This document shows positions 1 to 7,530 of a DNA stretch of 17,214 bases, one piece after another. Position 1 is the first letter of the stretch. The number at the start of each line of letters is the position of its first letter. The notes beneath the pieces were generated by a model. That model saw only the letters and a list, made by a program, of their open reading frames with translations, was not told the origin of the DNA and did no database searches. A program made the translations under genes and the position numbers. The stretch comes from Chloroflexota bacterium (GTDB lineage Bacteria; Chloroflexota; Anaerolineae; JAADDB01), in the NCBI GenBank assembly GCA_013154135.1, contig JAADDB010000169.1, forward strand, positions 1-17,214, in the 5' to 3' direction.

Positions 1-105
1 AAGGCCGCGTTCAGTGCCATGATGCAATGACCGCCTTGTGCAAGAGCCTCCACAACCTTTGTCCCTCTTCCATGCCTGATGGTCACCCTTGCCGTTCCCG
101 CTCCC
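1..105 (-). other. Region downstream of nuoK; possible start of the next gene (nuoL expected)
   Basis: After the nuoK stop there are 105 bases to the window edge. An ATG at 20 (minus) would begin MALNAA and run off the edge. Thermus NuoL starts in a similar way (MALL), so this could be the nuoL start, but six residues cannot prove it and the Shine-Dalgarno sequence is poor. The same frame is open further upstream, from a GTG at 86 (VTIRHGRGTK...), and in fact through the end of nuoK, so an earlier start is possible. A second ATG at 73 gives only a 20-codon ORF. By operon convention nuoL, nuoM and nuoN should follow outside the window. Confidence 0.3.
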
Positions 106-408
106 TTACCACCGCAGCAGGTTAATCCGATCCACGTTCGTGGTGTCCCGATGGCGCACCAGGCCCACCACAATGCCCAGACCGATGGCCACTTCGGCCG
201 CGGCAATGGCCATCACCAGGAAGACAAAAATCTGTCCGTCCAAAGTCCCGAACTGGCGGGCCAACGCAACAAACGTCAAGTTCACCGCGTTCATCATCAT
301 TTCAATGCACATGAAAATGATGAGGGCATTGCGGCGAACCAACACCCCCAACGCGCCAACGCTGAAAATGATGGCTGCCAGAATCAGGTAATATACCGTT
401 GGTACCAT
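106..408 (-). CDS. nuoK: NADH-quinone oxidoreductase subunit K (NuoK)
   Basis: This 100-residue membrane subunit of complex I belongs to the antiporter-like proton-pumping arm in the cytoplasmic membrane. Three transmembrane segments are visible (about residues 4-24, 28-50 and 60-84). The two membrane glutamates needed for proton transfer fall at E36 (in CIEMMMNAVNL) and E72 (in AAAEVAIGLG), the same numbers as in E. coli NuoK. The length matches the family exactly. The ATG at 408 is preceded by GAGG about 11 bases upstream. It lies 56 bp downstream of nuoJ in the same direction and is the last complete nuo gene in the window. Identification is secure. Confidence 0.96.
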   Translation of the reverse strand: MVPTVYYLILAAIIFSVGALGVLVRRNALIIFMCIEMMMNAVNLTFVALARQFGTLDGQIFVFLVMAIAAAEVAIGLGIVVGLVRHRDTTNVDRINLLRW

Positions 409-464
409 AGGTCCTACCTCAGCTGGAGTGGAATCACGAACAACCCATGTCCGACACCTGCCAC

Positions 465-983
465 CTAATCCTCCGGCCTTCCCACCGGGGGTTTCGTCCG
501 TGCTGCCAAAATAATAGCACCTATCATGGCTGCCAGCAGAATCACAGAAGCCAACTCAAAGGGCAAAAGATACCGGGTGAACAACAATTCTCCCACCGAC
601 TCCACAGCCCCGAACGTGGGAGCCCCATTGGGGCGTCCGTTCGGAGCCCAAAAGGAGACGTACACCAACGCGGCGGCAAACACCGCTACCAAAATCCCCG
701 CGATCACGCGCAAAACAGGGCGCTCTCGGGCCACAAAGTCATCGATCGTATCATTGCCAATGAGCATGACCACAAAGATGAAGAGCACAACCACCGCGCC
801 CGCATACACCATGATCTGGGCCATTGCCAGGAATTGGGCCCCCAACAGGATGTACAGCAGAGCAATCGCCACAAAATTCAACAGCAAAAACAACGCGCTG
901 TGCACCGCGTTCCGGCTCAACACCACCCCCGCGCTCCCAACAAGAGCCACAAGAGCAAATAGGGCAAAAAATAGCCACTCCAT
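465..983 (-). CDS. nuoJ: NADH-quinone oxidoreductase subunit J (NuoJ)
   Basis: This 172-residue polytopic subunit lies in the membrane arm of complex I, next to NuoK and NuoA near the quinone end. About five hydrophobic segments are visible. The conserved third helix reads QIMVYAGAVVVLFIFVVML, which carries the pi-bulge region typical of NuoJ, and the N-terminus (EWLFFALFALVALVGSAGVV) is also typical. The length is normal for the family. The start at 983 is well supported: GGAGG lies 8 bases upstream, inside the end of nuoI, and the nuoI stop is only 3 bp before this ATG, so translation is probably coupled. Confidence 0.95.
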   Translation of the reverse strand: MEWLFFALFALVALVGSAGVVLSRNAVHSALFLLLNFVAIALLYILLGAQFLAMAQIMVYAGAVVVLFIFVVMLIGNDTIDDFVARERPVLRVIAGILVAVFAAALVYVSFWAPNGRPNGAPTFGAVESVGELLFTRYLLPFELASVILLAAMIGAIILAARTKPPVGRPED

Positions 984-986
984 GGA

Positions 987-1463
987 CTATTCCTCCGCTC
1001 GGATAATCACATTCGGTTCCGGTGGATTCAACAACTCCTCCTTTGTCAGGAGGAAATCCCGGCGATCGTAATTCGCCAGGGTGTAATTATGCCCCAACAC
1101 AATCGCCTCTGTGGGACAAGCATCCTGACAGGCGCCGCAAAAGATGCACCTGAGCAAGTTGATCTCGTACACCTTCGCGTACCGTTCCCCCGGCGAAACA
1201 GGATTCTCCGGATCGTTCTCCGCAGCTTCCACATAAATAGCCCCGGTGGGACAAGAAGCCTCGCACAGTTGACAGCCGATACATCGCTCCAAACCGTTCT
1301 CATATCGGCGCAACTCATGTCGTCCTCGAAAACGAGGGTATACGGCAATAGGCTCCCAATCCGGAGATTGAACGGTTATCGGCTTTTGCAGGAGGTGTTT
1401 GAACGTGACCCCCATGGCTTGGGTAATCGCGACACCCCCTTCAACAAGCTCCTTAATCGCCAT
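987..1463 (-). CDS. nuoI: NADH-quinone oxidoreductase subunit I (NuoI), two 4Fe-4S clusters
   Basis: This 158-residue ferredoxin-like subunit passes electrons through clusters N6a and N6b towards NuoB. Two complete ligand sets are present: CIGCQLCEASCP (C61, C64, C67, C71) and CIFCGACQDACP (C106, C109, C112, C116). The N-terminal stretch (residues 1-40) is amphipathic and would contact the membrane arm beside NuoH. The ATG at 1463 has GGGAG about 8 bases upstream. The gene sits 42 bp after nuoH and 3 bp before nuoJ. The TETQ-like quinone-side motifs are not needed for the call; the two cluster motifs, length and context are decisive. Confidence 0.97.
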   Translation of the reverse strand: MAIKELVEGGVAITQAMGVTFKHLLQKPITVQSPDWEPIAVYPRFRGRHELRRYENGLERCIGCQLCEASCPTGAIYVEAAENDPENPVSPGERYAKVYEINLLRCIFCGACQDACPTEAIVLGHNYTLANYDRRDFLLTKEELLNPPEPNVIIRAEE

Positions 1464-1505
1464 AATCCCACTCCCTTATCCTTGCGCTCAAGAATCAGCG
1501 GGTGT

Positions 1506-2510
1506 TCACAACAGGAACACGACCAAAAGGGCCGTAATGCCCAAATAGAGCAACGAAAGAGGTAACAGAACCTTCCAGCCAAAACGCATCAACTGATCAT
1601 ACCGGACACGGGGCACACTTGCCCGCACCCAGATGAACAGGAAAAGAATCGCCAATATCTTCAATGCCAAGTATACCACCCCCAACAGGGGAAAGCGGTC
1701 CACAAAAGGCCCCTTCCACCCACCAAAGAACAGGGTGGCCACAACACCCCCGGTCGTGATCATGTGCAAGTACTCGGACACGTAGAAAATAGCGAACTTG
1801 AAGCCCCCGTACTCGATCTGATACCCGGCAATGAGCTCGTTCTCCGTCTCGGGGAAGTCAAAGGGCGAACGGTTCGTCTCCGCCAGGACCGTGATGAAAA
1901 AGAAGGGGAATCCCAGCCAGAGCCACAACCACGCCCACCAAGGTCGTCCCTGTTCCACAATCTGGGTGACACTCATGGTACCCGAAAGGAGGATCAGGCT
2001 GACCACAAAGAGCCCCATGGGCAGCTCATAGGAAATCATCTGCGCGCTGGTGCGCATGGCCCCCAGCAGAGAGTAGTTGTTGTTGCTCGCCCAGCCGGCC
2101 AACATGACCCCATACGTGCCCACAGACCCGATGGCCAGGATGTACAACACCGCGACGTTCACATCCCCCATGCTTAAGGGGATCTCCCGGCCAAAGAGGT
2201 GCACACTAGGCCCCAACGGCACCACCGCAAACAGGGCCAAGGCCGGAACCAGAGTCAACAGCGGGGCCAGCAAATAGACCGGCTTATCCACGTGGTGTGG
2301 AACCACCTCCTCCTTGAAAAACAACTTCACCGCATCGGCCAAGGGCTGCAACAGCCCATAAGGCCCCGCGCGGTTCGGTCCCAGACGCACCTGAAAGCGC
2401 CCGAGCAACTTGCGCTCGAACAGAGTCAGATATGCTGTTGCAGTCAACAGCAGCAACAAAATGATGGCCCCTTTGACAACCGGGATAACAAGTAAACCCA
2501 TCCAGTCCAT
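1506..2510 (-). CDS. nuoH: NADH-quinone oxidoreductase subunit H (NuoH)
   Basis: This 334-residue membrane subunit joins the peripheral and membrane arms and forms much of the quinone chamber. About eight transmembrane segments are visible. Conserved family signatures are ERK at 32-34, GPNRAGP at 44-50 and AETNRSPFDFPETENEL beginning at residue 210, which continues into AGYQIEYGGFKFA; the acidic residues here form the charged E-channel region. The ATG at 2510 is preceded by GAGG about 9 bases upstream. It is separated from nuoG by an unusual 230-bp gap carrying a dispersed repeat, then followed closely by nuoI, nuoJ and nuoK. Confidence 0.97.
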   Translation of the reverse strand: MDWMGLLVIPVVKGAIILLLLLTATAYLTLFERKLLGRFQVRLGPNRAGPYGLLQPLADAVKLFFKEEVVPHHVDKPVYLLAPLLTLVPALALFAVVPLGPSVHLFGREIPLSMGDVNVAVLYILAIGSVGTYGVMLAGWASNNNYSLLGAMRTSAQMISYELPMGLFVVSLILLSGTMSVTQIVEQGRPWWAWLWLWLGFPFFFITVLAETNRSPFDFPETENELIAGYQIEYGGFKFAIFYVSEYLHMITTGGVVATLFFGGWKGPFVDRFPLLGVVYLALKILAILFLFIWVRASVPRVRYDQLMRFGWKVLLPLSLLYLGITALLVVFLL

Positions 2511-2591
2511 AAGTTATACCTCGGCATTCGGAATCAGAATAGTCTCCCTGTCCAAGAGAACGGATTGACGGACCAAACTCGGTCGTACCTC

Positions 2592-2641
2592 GGCGGCGGA
2601 CGGGTCCGCACCTGGACGGAACGCCGACGTTCTCGCCCCGT
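2592..2641 (+). repeat. Dispersed palindromic repeat, copy 1 (near full)
   Basis: This 50-bp unit matches copy 2 at 17111-17160 at 41 of 50 positions without gaps. It begins GGCGGCGGAC and ends CTCGCCCCGT. The core GCGGACGGGTCCGC (2596-2609) is a perfect inverted repeat with a 2-nt centre. A second hairpin follows at 2619-2632 (GAACG, loop CCGA, CGTTC). The copy lies inside the nuoG-nuoH gap, with its plus-strand sense antisense to the nuo operon. Confidence 0.8.
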
Positions 2642-2672
2642 GACAGATCAGCCAAGAGAACATCGGCCCACA

Positions 2673-2693
2673 GGGGCATGAATCACGTGCCCC
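2673..2693. other. Hairpin about 50 bp after the nuoG stop
   Basis: GGGGCATG and CGTGCCCC pair across the 5-nt loop AATCA: an 8-bp stem with one G-T wobble when read on the plus strand. No T-run follows on either strand, so it does not look like a classic intrinsic terminator. It could mark an mRNA 3' end or processing point between nuoG and nuoH. Confidence 0.4.
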
Positions 2694-2740
2694 CTCTGCC
2701 AACAAGCACGACGGTCCTCGAGCTCACGGGCCATATTCCA

Positions 2741-5404
2741 TCAATCCAGGATGTTCACCACCCGCGGCGCCGGACCGGTCGTGCGCACGGCCACCATCAC
2801 CCCCGGCCCTTCGGGGCCCATGAGGGCTTCGGCCGGGGAGCCGGGCAAACTGTAGGCAATTGCCACCGTTCCTCGCTGGACCCGCTCATCCGCTTGCACA
2901 GGCAGGGCCACGCTCGCGTGGCGAGAAACCACTTCGACCGTGCTCCCTTCCTGGATCCCCAGGTCATAGATGTCCTCCGGATGCATCCGGACCACGGCCG
3001 GCTCCAACACGTGATGCAGCTCCTCCGTCGTGCGGGTCATCTTCGTGTGGTCAAAGAGGAACCGTTCGGCCACCAGGTAGTAGGGATATTCGGGATCCGC
3101 GGCCTGGAAGCGAGGGGTCACCTGGACAAAGCGCCGCGGGCGGGCCACTCGGTCGGTGGGCCACTGGCGTCCCCCCTCACCCAACGCGTCCCATGTGAGC
3201 CCTTCATATTGAGGGACGACCCGGGCGATCTCGCGCAGCACATCCTGAGGCCGGGTGTAGTTCCACCGCGCCTGGGGCGAACGCCGGGCCCGCTTTCCCT
3301 TCCGACCTTTGCGTTTGCTCTCCCCCGCCTCCCGGATAGGCCAGCGCTTGGCCAGGTCGACCAGAATGGCCCAATCCGGACGGGAATCCCGCTCGGGGCG
3401 GAACGCCCGCGGAGCCCGTTGCACCCGCCGTTCCACATTGGTGAAGGTCGCGTCACTCTCCGCGTACGTACTGGCGGGCAGGACCACATCCGCGAGAAGG
3501 GCCGTCCGCGTCATGAACACATCCTGCACAACCAGCACATCCAGAGCTTTCAACGCCTCCTCGGCCCAGGGCCCCTCATCCGCGGGATCGGCTCCCATGA
3601 CGAAGAGCGCCTTCAAACGACCGTCGGCTGCGGCTTCCAACATGCCCTGATAGGTGAGCCCGGCCTCCTCGGGCACCTCGCTGCCCCAGTACCGGCGGAA
3701 CCGCTCGCGGACCTCCGCGTCCGTCACGTCCTGGTGACCGGGCAAGCGATGGGGCAAAACGCCCATGTCCCGGGCGCCCACACTGTTCGCGTCCGGTGCG
3801 ATGTAGGCCACCCGATCCTTCCCCAGGAGAAGTTCCAAATTGTCCAAAGCAGCCCTGTTGGCTTCGGCCTGGAAGCCTCGGACCACGTCCGGGCCGTAGA
3901 GGACCAGAGGTCGTTGCGCTTCGGCCAGAGTCCGGGCCAGGGCTTCCAAAGTCTCCTGAGACACGCCCACCAGGGCGGAAATGTCCTCGGGCCGGTGCTC
4001 CTTGACCCAGGTAACAAAGTCCCGGCCGCCGGGAAGGCGTCGGGTCTGGGCCGCGAAGGGCTCCTGGTCCACCATCAGCGCCATGAGCGCGTTCAGGAGC
4101 AGGGCTTCGCTGCCCGGTAGGACGGGGATATACGTGCCGAAATCCGCGTCCTCTGTGCGGCGTGGGTGGATGACAAAGGCCTGGGCGTTGTTGCGCCGGA
4201 CGGCTCGTTTGTAGAAGTTCGCGAAGACGGGCATCTCCTCGGCCAGGTCCACGCCCACGAGGACAATCACATCCGCCTGGTGGATGGCCTCCACCGCGCT
4301 CAGACCTCGCGGGTCGGCCAGCACATCGCCGCCCCACCGGTGGTCGATGTTGTTGGTGTCCACCATGAGCCGGAAGAACTTCTGGAGCAGGTAGTTCGCC
4401 TCGTTGCCCACCTTGGGGGAACCCATCGCGCCGACAGCTTCGGGGTTTTCCTGGGCCCACCGGTAAAGCCCATCCACAACCCGTTGGAGGGCCTCATCCC
4501 AGGTCGCGGGTCGCAATTCCCCGTTCTCCCGCACCAAAGGTTGGCGGATGCGCTCTTCGGAGTGGAAGAACCCTTGGGCGAAACGTCCTTTATCGCAGAT
4601 CCACATGTCGTTGACCGCGCTGTTTTCCCGGGCCTTGATGCGGCGTACGCGATGGGTGCGCACATCCACTTGCAGGTTGCAGCCCAGGGAGCAGTGGACG
4701 CAGACGGTGGGCACCGGTTCCAGCGTGCGGGAAGGGGGGCCCCAAGACCAGGGGCGATATTGGAACCGGGCCACCCGGTTGGTCAAAGCGCCCACCGGGC
4801 AGATGTCGATGATGTTCCCGCTCGTTTTCGCGGCCAAGGGGCGGTTGGGATGGGTGTCGATGACCGTTTCCCCGCCTCGATGGTACAGCCCCAATTGGGG
4901 TTTGAATTCCCACTCTTCCAGGTAGCGGATGCACCGCCAGCAGACCACGCACCGTTCCTGGTCGAGCATGATGAGGTCGGAGAGGGGATGGCGTTTGTTC
5001 TTGTGGGTCTTCTCCTCGATGAAGTGGCTCTCCGCGGGCCCGTGCTTCATCGCCTGGTCCTGGAGAGGACACTCGCCCCCTTTGTCGCAGATGGGACAAT
5101 CCAGGGGGTGATGGGCCAAGATGAATTCCAGGGTGGCCTCGCGCGCGGCTTTAGCCCGCGGGGAGTTGTAGTGAACCACCAAGCCATCGCTCACCGGGGT
5201 TGTGCACGCGGTGGTCAACCGTGTGCCCCGGGGTGTTTCGATTTCGACCAGGCATTGGCGACACGCGCCAACGGGCTCCAAGCGCGGGTGGTCACAGAAG
5301 ATGGGGATGTCGATCCCCACCATTTCCGCCGCGCGGGTCAACGTAATGCCCGCAGGGACCTGATATTCCTTGCCATCGATGGTAATGGTAACACGTTCGC
5401 CCAT
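2741..5404 (-). CDS. nuoG: NADH-quinone oxidoreductase subunit G (NuoG), with N7 cluster ligands
   Basis: This 887-residue peripheral subunit carries several Fe-S clusters between NuoF and NuoI. The N-terminal 2Fe-2S domain has C37, C48, C51 and C67. The His-Cys 4Fe-4S site has a histidine at 98/99 with C103, C106 and C112. The next 4Fe-4S site is C152, C155, C158 and C202. The off-path N7 site is also intact: C235, C238, C242 and C270. A molybdopterin-oxidoreductase-like domain (about 290-680) and a C-terminal molydopterin-binding-like domain (about 770-880) follow. A very basic stretch, KRKGRKGKRARR at 697-708, interrupts the link between them. The ATG at 5404 has only a weak GAG-type Shine-Dalgarno. 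Length is in the normal range. Confidence 0.97.
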   Translation of the reverse strand: MGERVTITIDGKEYQVPAGITLTRAAEMVGIDIPIFCDHPRLEPVGACRQCLVEIETPRGTRLTTACTTPVSDGLVVHYNSPRAKAAREATLEFILAHHPLDCPICDKGGECPLQDQAMKHGPAESHFIEEKTHKNKRHPLSDLIMLDQERCVVCWRCIRYLEEWEFKPQLGLYHRGGETVIDTHPNRPLAAKTSGNIIDICPVGALTNRVARFQYRPWSWGPPSRTLEPVPTVCVHCSLGCNLQVDVRTHRVRRIKARENSAVNDMWICDKGRFAQGFFHSEERIRQPLVRENGELRPATWDEALQRVVDGLYRWAQENPEAVGAMGSPKVGNEANYLLQKFFRLMVDTNNIDHRWGGDVLADPRGLSAVEAIHQADVIVLVGVDLAEEMPVFANFYKRAVRRNNAQAFVIHPRRTEDADFGTYIPVLPGSEALLLNALMALMVDQEPFAAQTRRLPGGRDFVTWVKEHRPEDISALVGVSQETLEALARTLAEAQRPLVLYGPDVVRGFQAEANRAALDNLELLLGKDRVAYIAPDANSVGARDMGVLPHRLPGHQDVTDAEVRERFRRYWGSEVPEEAGLTYQGMLEAAADGRLKALFVMGADPADEGPWAEEALKALDVLVVQDVFMTRTALLADVVLPASTYAESDATFTNVERRVQRAPRAFRPERDSRPDWAILVDLAKRWPIREAGESKRKGRKGKRARRSPQARWNYTRPQDVLREIARVVPQYEGLTWDALGEGGRQWPTDRVARPRRFVQVTPRFQAADPEYPYYLVAERFLFDHTKMTRTTEELHHVLEPAVVRMHPEDIYDLGIQEGSTVEVVSRHASVALPVQADERVQRGTVAIAYSLPGSPAEALMGPEGPGVMVAVRTTGPAPRVVNILD

Positions 5405-5580
5405 AGTAAGCTCACTCTTTGTGGATGATGTCGTCTCCGCTTGATACGTCAGCGTGCTATGACGGATGGCGGCCAGGGTACTCCCAGGAGAAAACAGACA
5501 GAGCTCAGTGCCAGACGCCCTTTCCGTCTTATTTCTACTATGTTAATGGCCTCCAGTGTTTCAGCCATCGTCCGAACTCT
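5405..5580. other. 176-bp non-coding gap between nuoEF and nuoG
   Basis: No recognisable element is visible. One 39-codon minus-strand ORF (5449-5568, starting MAETLEAINIVEIRRKGRL) begins 12 bp after the nuoEF stop. It lacks a good Shine-Dalgarno, uses ATA and AGA codons, and has about 47% GC at third positions, unlike the neighbouring genes, so I treat it as probably non-coding. Confidence 0.5.
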
Positions 5581-7455
5581 TTACACCCGCTCTTTCGCCG
5601 GCTCCCCCACATCCGGGCGGTAGATGGGCCGGACGGGCACCGGCGGCACTTCTCCCGACGGATTGGTCTGCTCAATATAGGCTTCCAATTCCTCGCGGAA
5701 ATGGGTGATCGCGCTGCGGATGCCCCACACGGACGCGGGCCCAAAGGGACAGAAGGTCTGCTGTTCGATGAAGGAAGAGAGCCGCATGATCTCATCCAGG
5801 TCTTCCTTGCGCCCCTGGCCGTTCTTTATCCGCTTGATGATCTTCTCCAGCCACGCAGACCCCTCCCGGCAGGGAGTGCACTTGCCGCAGGACTCCTCCC
5901 GGTAGAAGCCAATGGTGCGCTCCATCACGTCGATGAGGGATGTGCCCTCGCAGATGACGATGACCCCGGCCGACCCTAACAGGGAACCGGCCGCTTGGAC
6001 GGATTCGAAGTCCAAGGGAGTGTCCAACTTGTCCGCGGTGAGCATGGGCATGGAAAGACCCCCCGGGATGATGGCCTTAATGGGCCGGTCATCCAGAGTG
6101 CCGCCCGCGTAATCGTAGATGAGCTCGCGCAGCGTCACACCGTGGGGCAACTCGTACAACCCGGGCTTGCGCACCTCCCCGCTCACGCCGAAAAGTCGGA
6201 AGCCTGGGCTCTTCTCCGTGCCGAATTGGCGGTACCACTGGGCCCCGTGCTTGATGATGTGGGGCACGTTGGACAAAGTCTCCACGTTGTTGATGATGGT
6301 AGGTTTGCCGTAGACGCCCACGGCCGCGGGGAAGGGAGGCTTGAGCCGTGGATGGCCTCGGCGTCCCTCCAGGGAGTTGAGAAGAGCGGTCTCCTCGCCG
6401 CAGATGTACGCGCCCGCTCCCCGGTGGACAATGATGTCTAAGCTGTAGCCGGAGCCGAGGATGTTCTCCCCCAGGAACCCCTTCTCGTACGCCTCCTGGA
6501 CGGCTTGGGTCAAGCGGGCATAGGGGAACCCGTATTCCCCACGGATGTAGATGAACGCCTTTTCCGCCTGGATTGCGTAGGAGGCGATGATAATCCCCTC
6601 GATTACCTGGTGGGGATCATACTCCATGAGCATCCGGTCCTTGAACGTGCCCGGCTCGCTCTCATCCGCGTTGCAGACCAGGTAGCGGGGGAACACGTCC
6701 TTAGGCACAAAGGACCATTTGACGCCCGCGGGAAAGCCCGCGCCCCCGCGGCCCCGCAGGCCCGAGGCCTTCACCTCCTCAATCACCTCCTCCGGCGTCA
6801 TGGAAAGGGCTTTGCGCAGGGCCTCGTAGCCGCCGTCGGCCAGGTACGTGTCGATGCGATGGGAATCGGGCTTGTTCACCCGCGCGAGGAGAACTTTGGG
6901 CTCCATACCGCCGAAGTGGGCCGGCCCCATGGGATCCGGTTCCACAGGCAACGGTTCATCCACTTGGGCCTTCAATTCCTCGACGATCTGCTCCACCCGT
7001 TCGGGGGTCAACTTCTCATAATACCGGGGTAACTCCTGTCCCCGTTTGCGGACCATCATGACGGGGCCGGTGCCACAGGAGCCCAAACACTCGGTCTCAT
7101 TGACCGTGAACAACCCATCCGGTGTGGTCTCCCCCCACTCCTTCACCCCCAACGTCTGAAACAGCCGTTGGGCCACCTCATCCGCGCCGCGCAGTTTGCA
7201 GGAGACGTTGGTACACATCTCCAGGTGATACACCCCTTTGGGGGACTTGTAATACATGGTGTAAAACCCAACGAACGCGTGCACCTCCGCGGGGGTCAGG
7301 TGGAAGATCGCGGCGATCTCCTCTTCCACTTCAGGGGAGATCCACCCCACCTCCCGCTGGACCAGGTGCAAGGCAGGGCCCAGCGCGGATCGAGGCTGGG
7401 GGTACCGAGCCATCAAGCGGTGAATTTTCTGGACGACGTCCTCTGATAGCGGCAT
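5581..7455 (-). CDS. nuoEF: Fused NADH-quinone oxidoreductase subunits E and F (NuoEF)
   Basis: One 624-residue frame contains both the NuoE thioredoxin-like 2Fe-2S subunit and the NADH-oxidising flavoprotein NuoF. NuoE spans about 1-165, with N1a ligands C81, C86, C123 and C127. A short proline-rich linker (about 166-185) leads into NuoF. NuoF shows the NADH/FMN motif GLRGRGGAGFPAG (232-244), GAYICGEETALLNSLEGRRG (348-367), and the N3 cluster ligands C523, C526, C529 and C569 (ESCGKCTPCR...TFCP). In most bacteria E and F are separate genes. AGGAG lies about 7 bases before the ATG at 7455. Together the two parts form the electron-input module with NuoG. No internal stop or frameshift is seen. 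Confidence 0.95.
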   Translation of the reverse strand: MPLSEDVVQKIHRLMARYPQPRSALGPALHLVQREVGWISPEVEEEIAAIFHLTPAEVHAFVGFYTMYYKSPKGVYHLEMCTNVSCKLRGADEVAQRLFQTLGVKEWGETTPDGLFTVNETECLGSCGTGPVMMVRKRGQELPRYYEKLTPERVEQIVEELKAQVDEPLPVEPDPMGPAHFGGMEPKVLLARVNKPDSHRIDTYLADGGYEALRKALSMTPEEVIEEVKASGLRGRGGAGFPAGVKWSFVPKDVFPRYLVCNADESEPGTFKDRMLMEYDPHQVIEGIIIASYAIQAEKAFIYIRGEYGFPYARLTQAVQEAYEKGFLGENILGSGYSLDIIVHRGAGAYICGEETALLNSLEGRRGHPRLKPPFPAAVGVYGKPTIINNVETLSNVPHIIKHGAQWYRQFGTEKSPGFRLFGVSGEVRKPGLYELPHGVTLRELIYDYAGGTLDDRPIKAIIPGGLSMPMLTADKLDTPLDFESVQAAGSLLGSAGVIVICEGTSLIDVMERTIGFYREESCGKCTPCREGSAWLEKIIKRIKNGQGRKEDLDEIMRLSSFIEQQTFCPFGPASVWGIRSAITHFREELEAYIEQTNPSGEVPPVPVRPIYRPDVGEPAKERV

Positions 7456-7473
7456 AGAGAACTCCTATGTATG

Positions 7474-7494
7474 TGATGCGTGATGCGTCATGGT
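7474..7494. repeat. Short period-7 tandem repeat between nuoCD and nuoEF
   Basis: Two perfect heptamers TGATGCG (7474-7480, 7481-7487) are followed by a diverged unit TCATGGT. On the minus strand the units read CGCATCA, CGCATCA and then CATACAT. The 10-mer GTGATGCGTC from this array recurs in the other orientation at 10591-10600, and TGTGATGCGG occurs just upstream of the antiporter gene, near 16292. Confidence 0.6.
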
Positions 7495-7511
7495 ATGGGA
7501 AAACGCCCTTA

Positions 7512-7530
7512 GACCGGCCCTCTACCGGTC
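7512..7530. other. Hairpin spanning the nuoCD stop codon
   Basis: GACCGG (7512-7517) and CCGGTC (7525-7530) are perfectly complementary, with a 7-nt loop that contains the nuoCD stop codon. No T-run follows. It may stabilise the mRNA end or affect termination of translation; it is short enough to be chance. Confidence 0.3.

Larger units (their letters stand above)
2511..2740. other. 230-bp non-coding gap between nuoG and nuoH
   Basis: No convincing gene is present; short ORFs here are chance frames across repeat sequence. The gap contains one near-full copy of the dispersed palindromic repeat (2592-2641) and a separate hairpin (2673-2693). It divides the operon into a block for the peripheral arm (A, B, CD, EF, G; only A is a membrane protein) and a block for the membrane-linked subunits (H, I, J, K). 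I see no clear promoter for nuoH. Confidence 0.6.

Noticed and set aside
2514..2705. Small ORFs across repeat copy 1, with a similar peptide (RCGPVR) read through copy 2 at the right edge
   Set aside because: The similarity comes from the DNA repeat itself and not from a shared protein; neither has a convincing start or conserved length.
2678..4120. Plus-strand ORF of 480 codons opposite nuoG
   Set aside because: It is antisense to a clearly identified NuoG with all Fe-S ligands; the long open frame follows from GC-rich codon bias and the residues show no domain.
5449..5568. 39-codon ORF between nuoEF and nuoG
   Set aside because: It has weak initiation signals, low third-position GC and rare codons compared with neighbours; a 40-codon frame is expected by chance.
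7474..7494. Possible CRISPR-like array
   Set aside because: Units are 7 bp with no spacers, and no cas genes are present.
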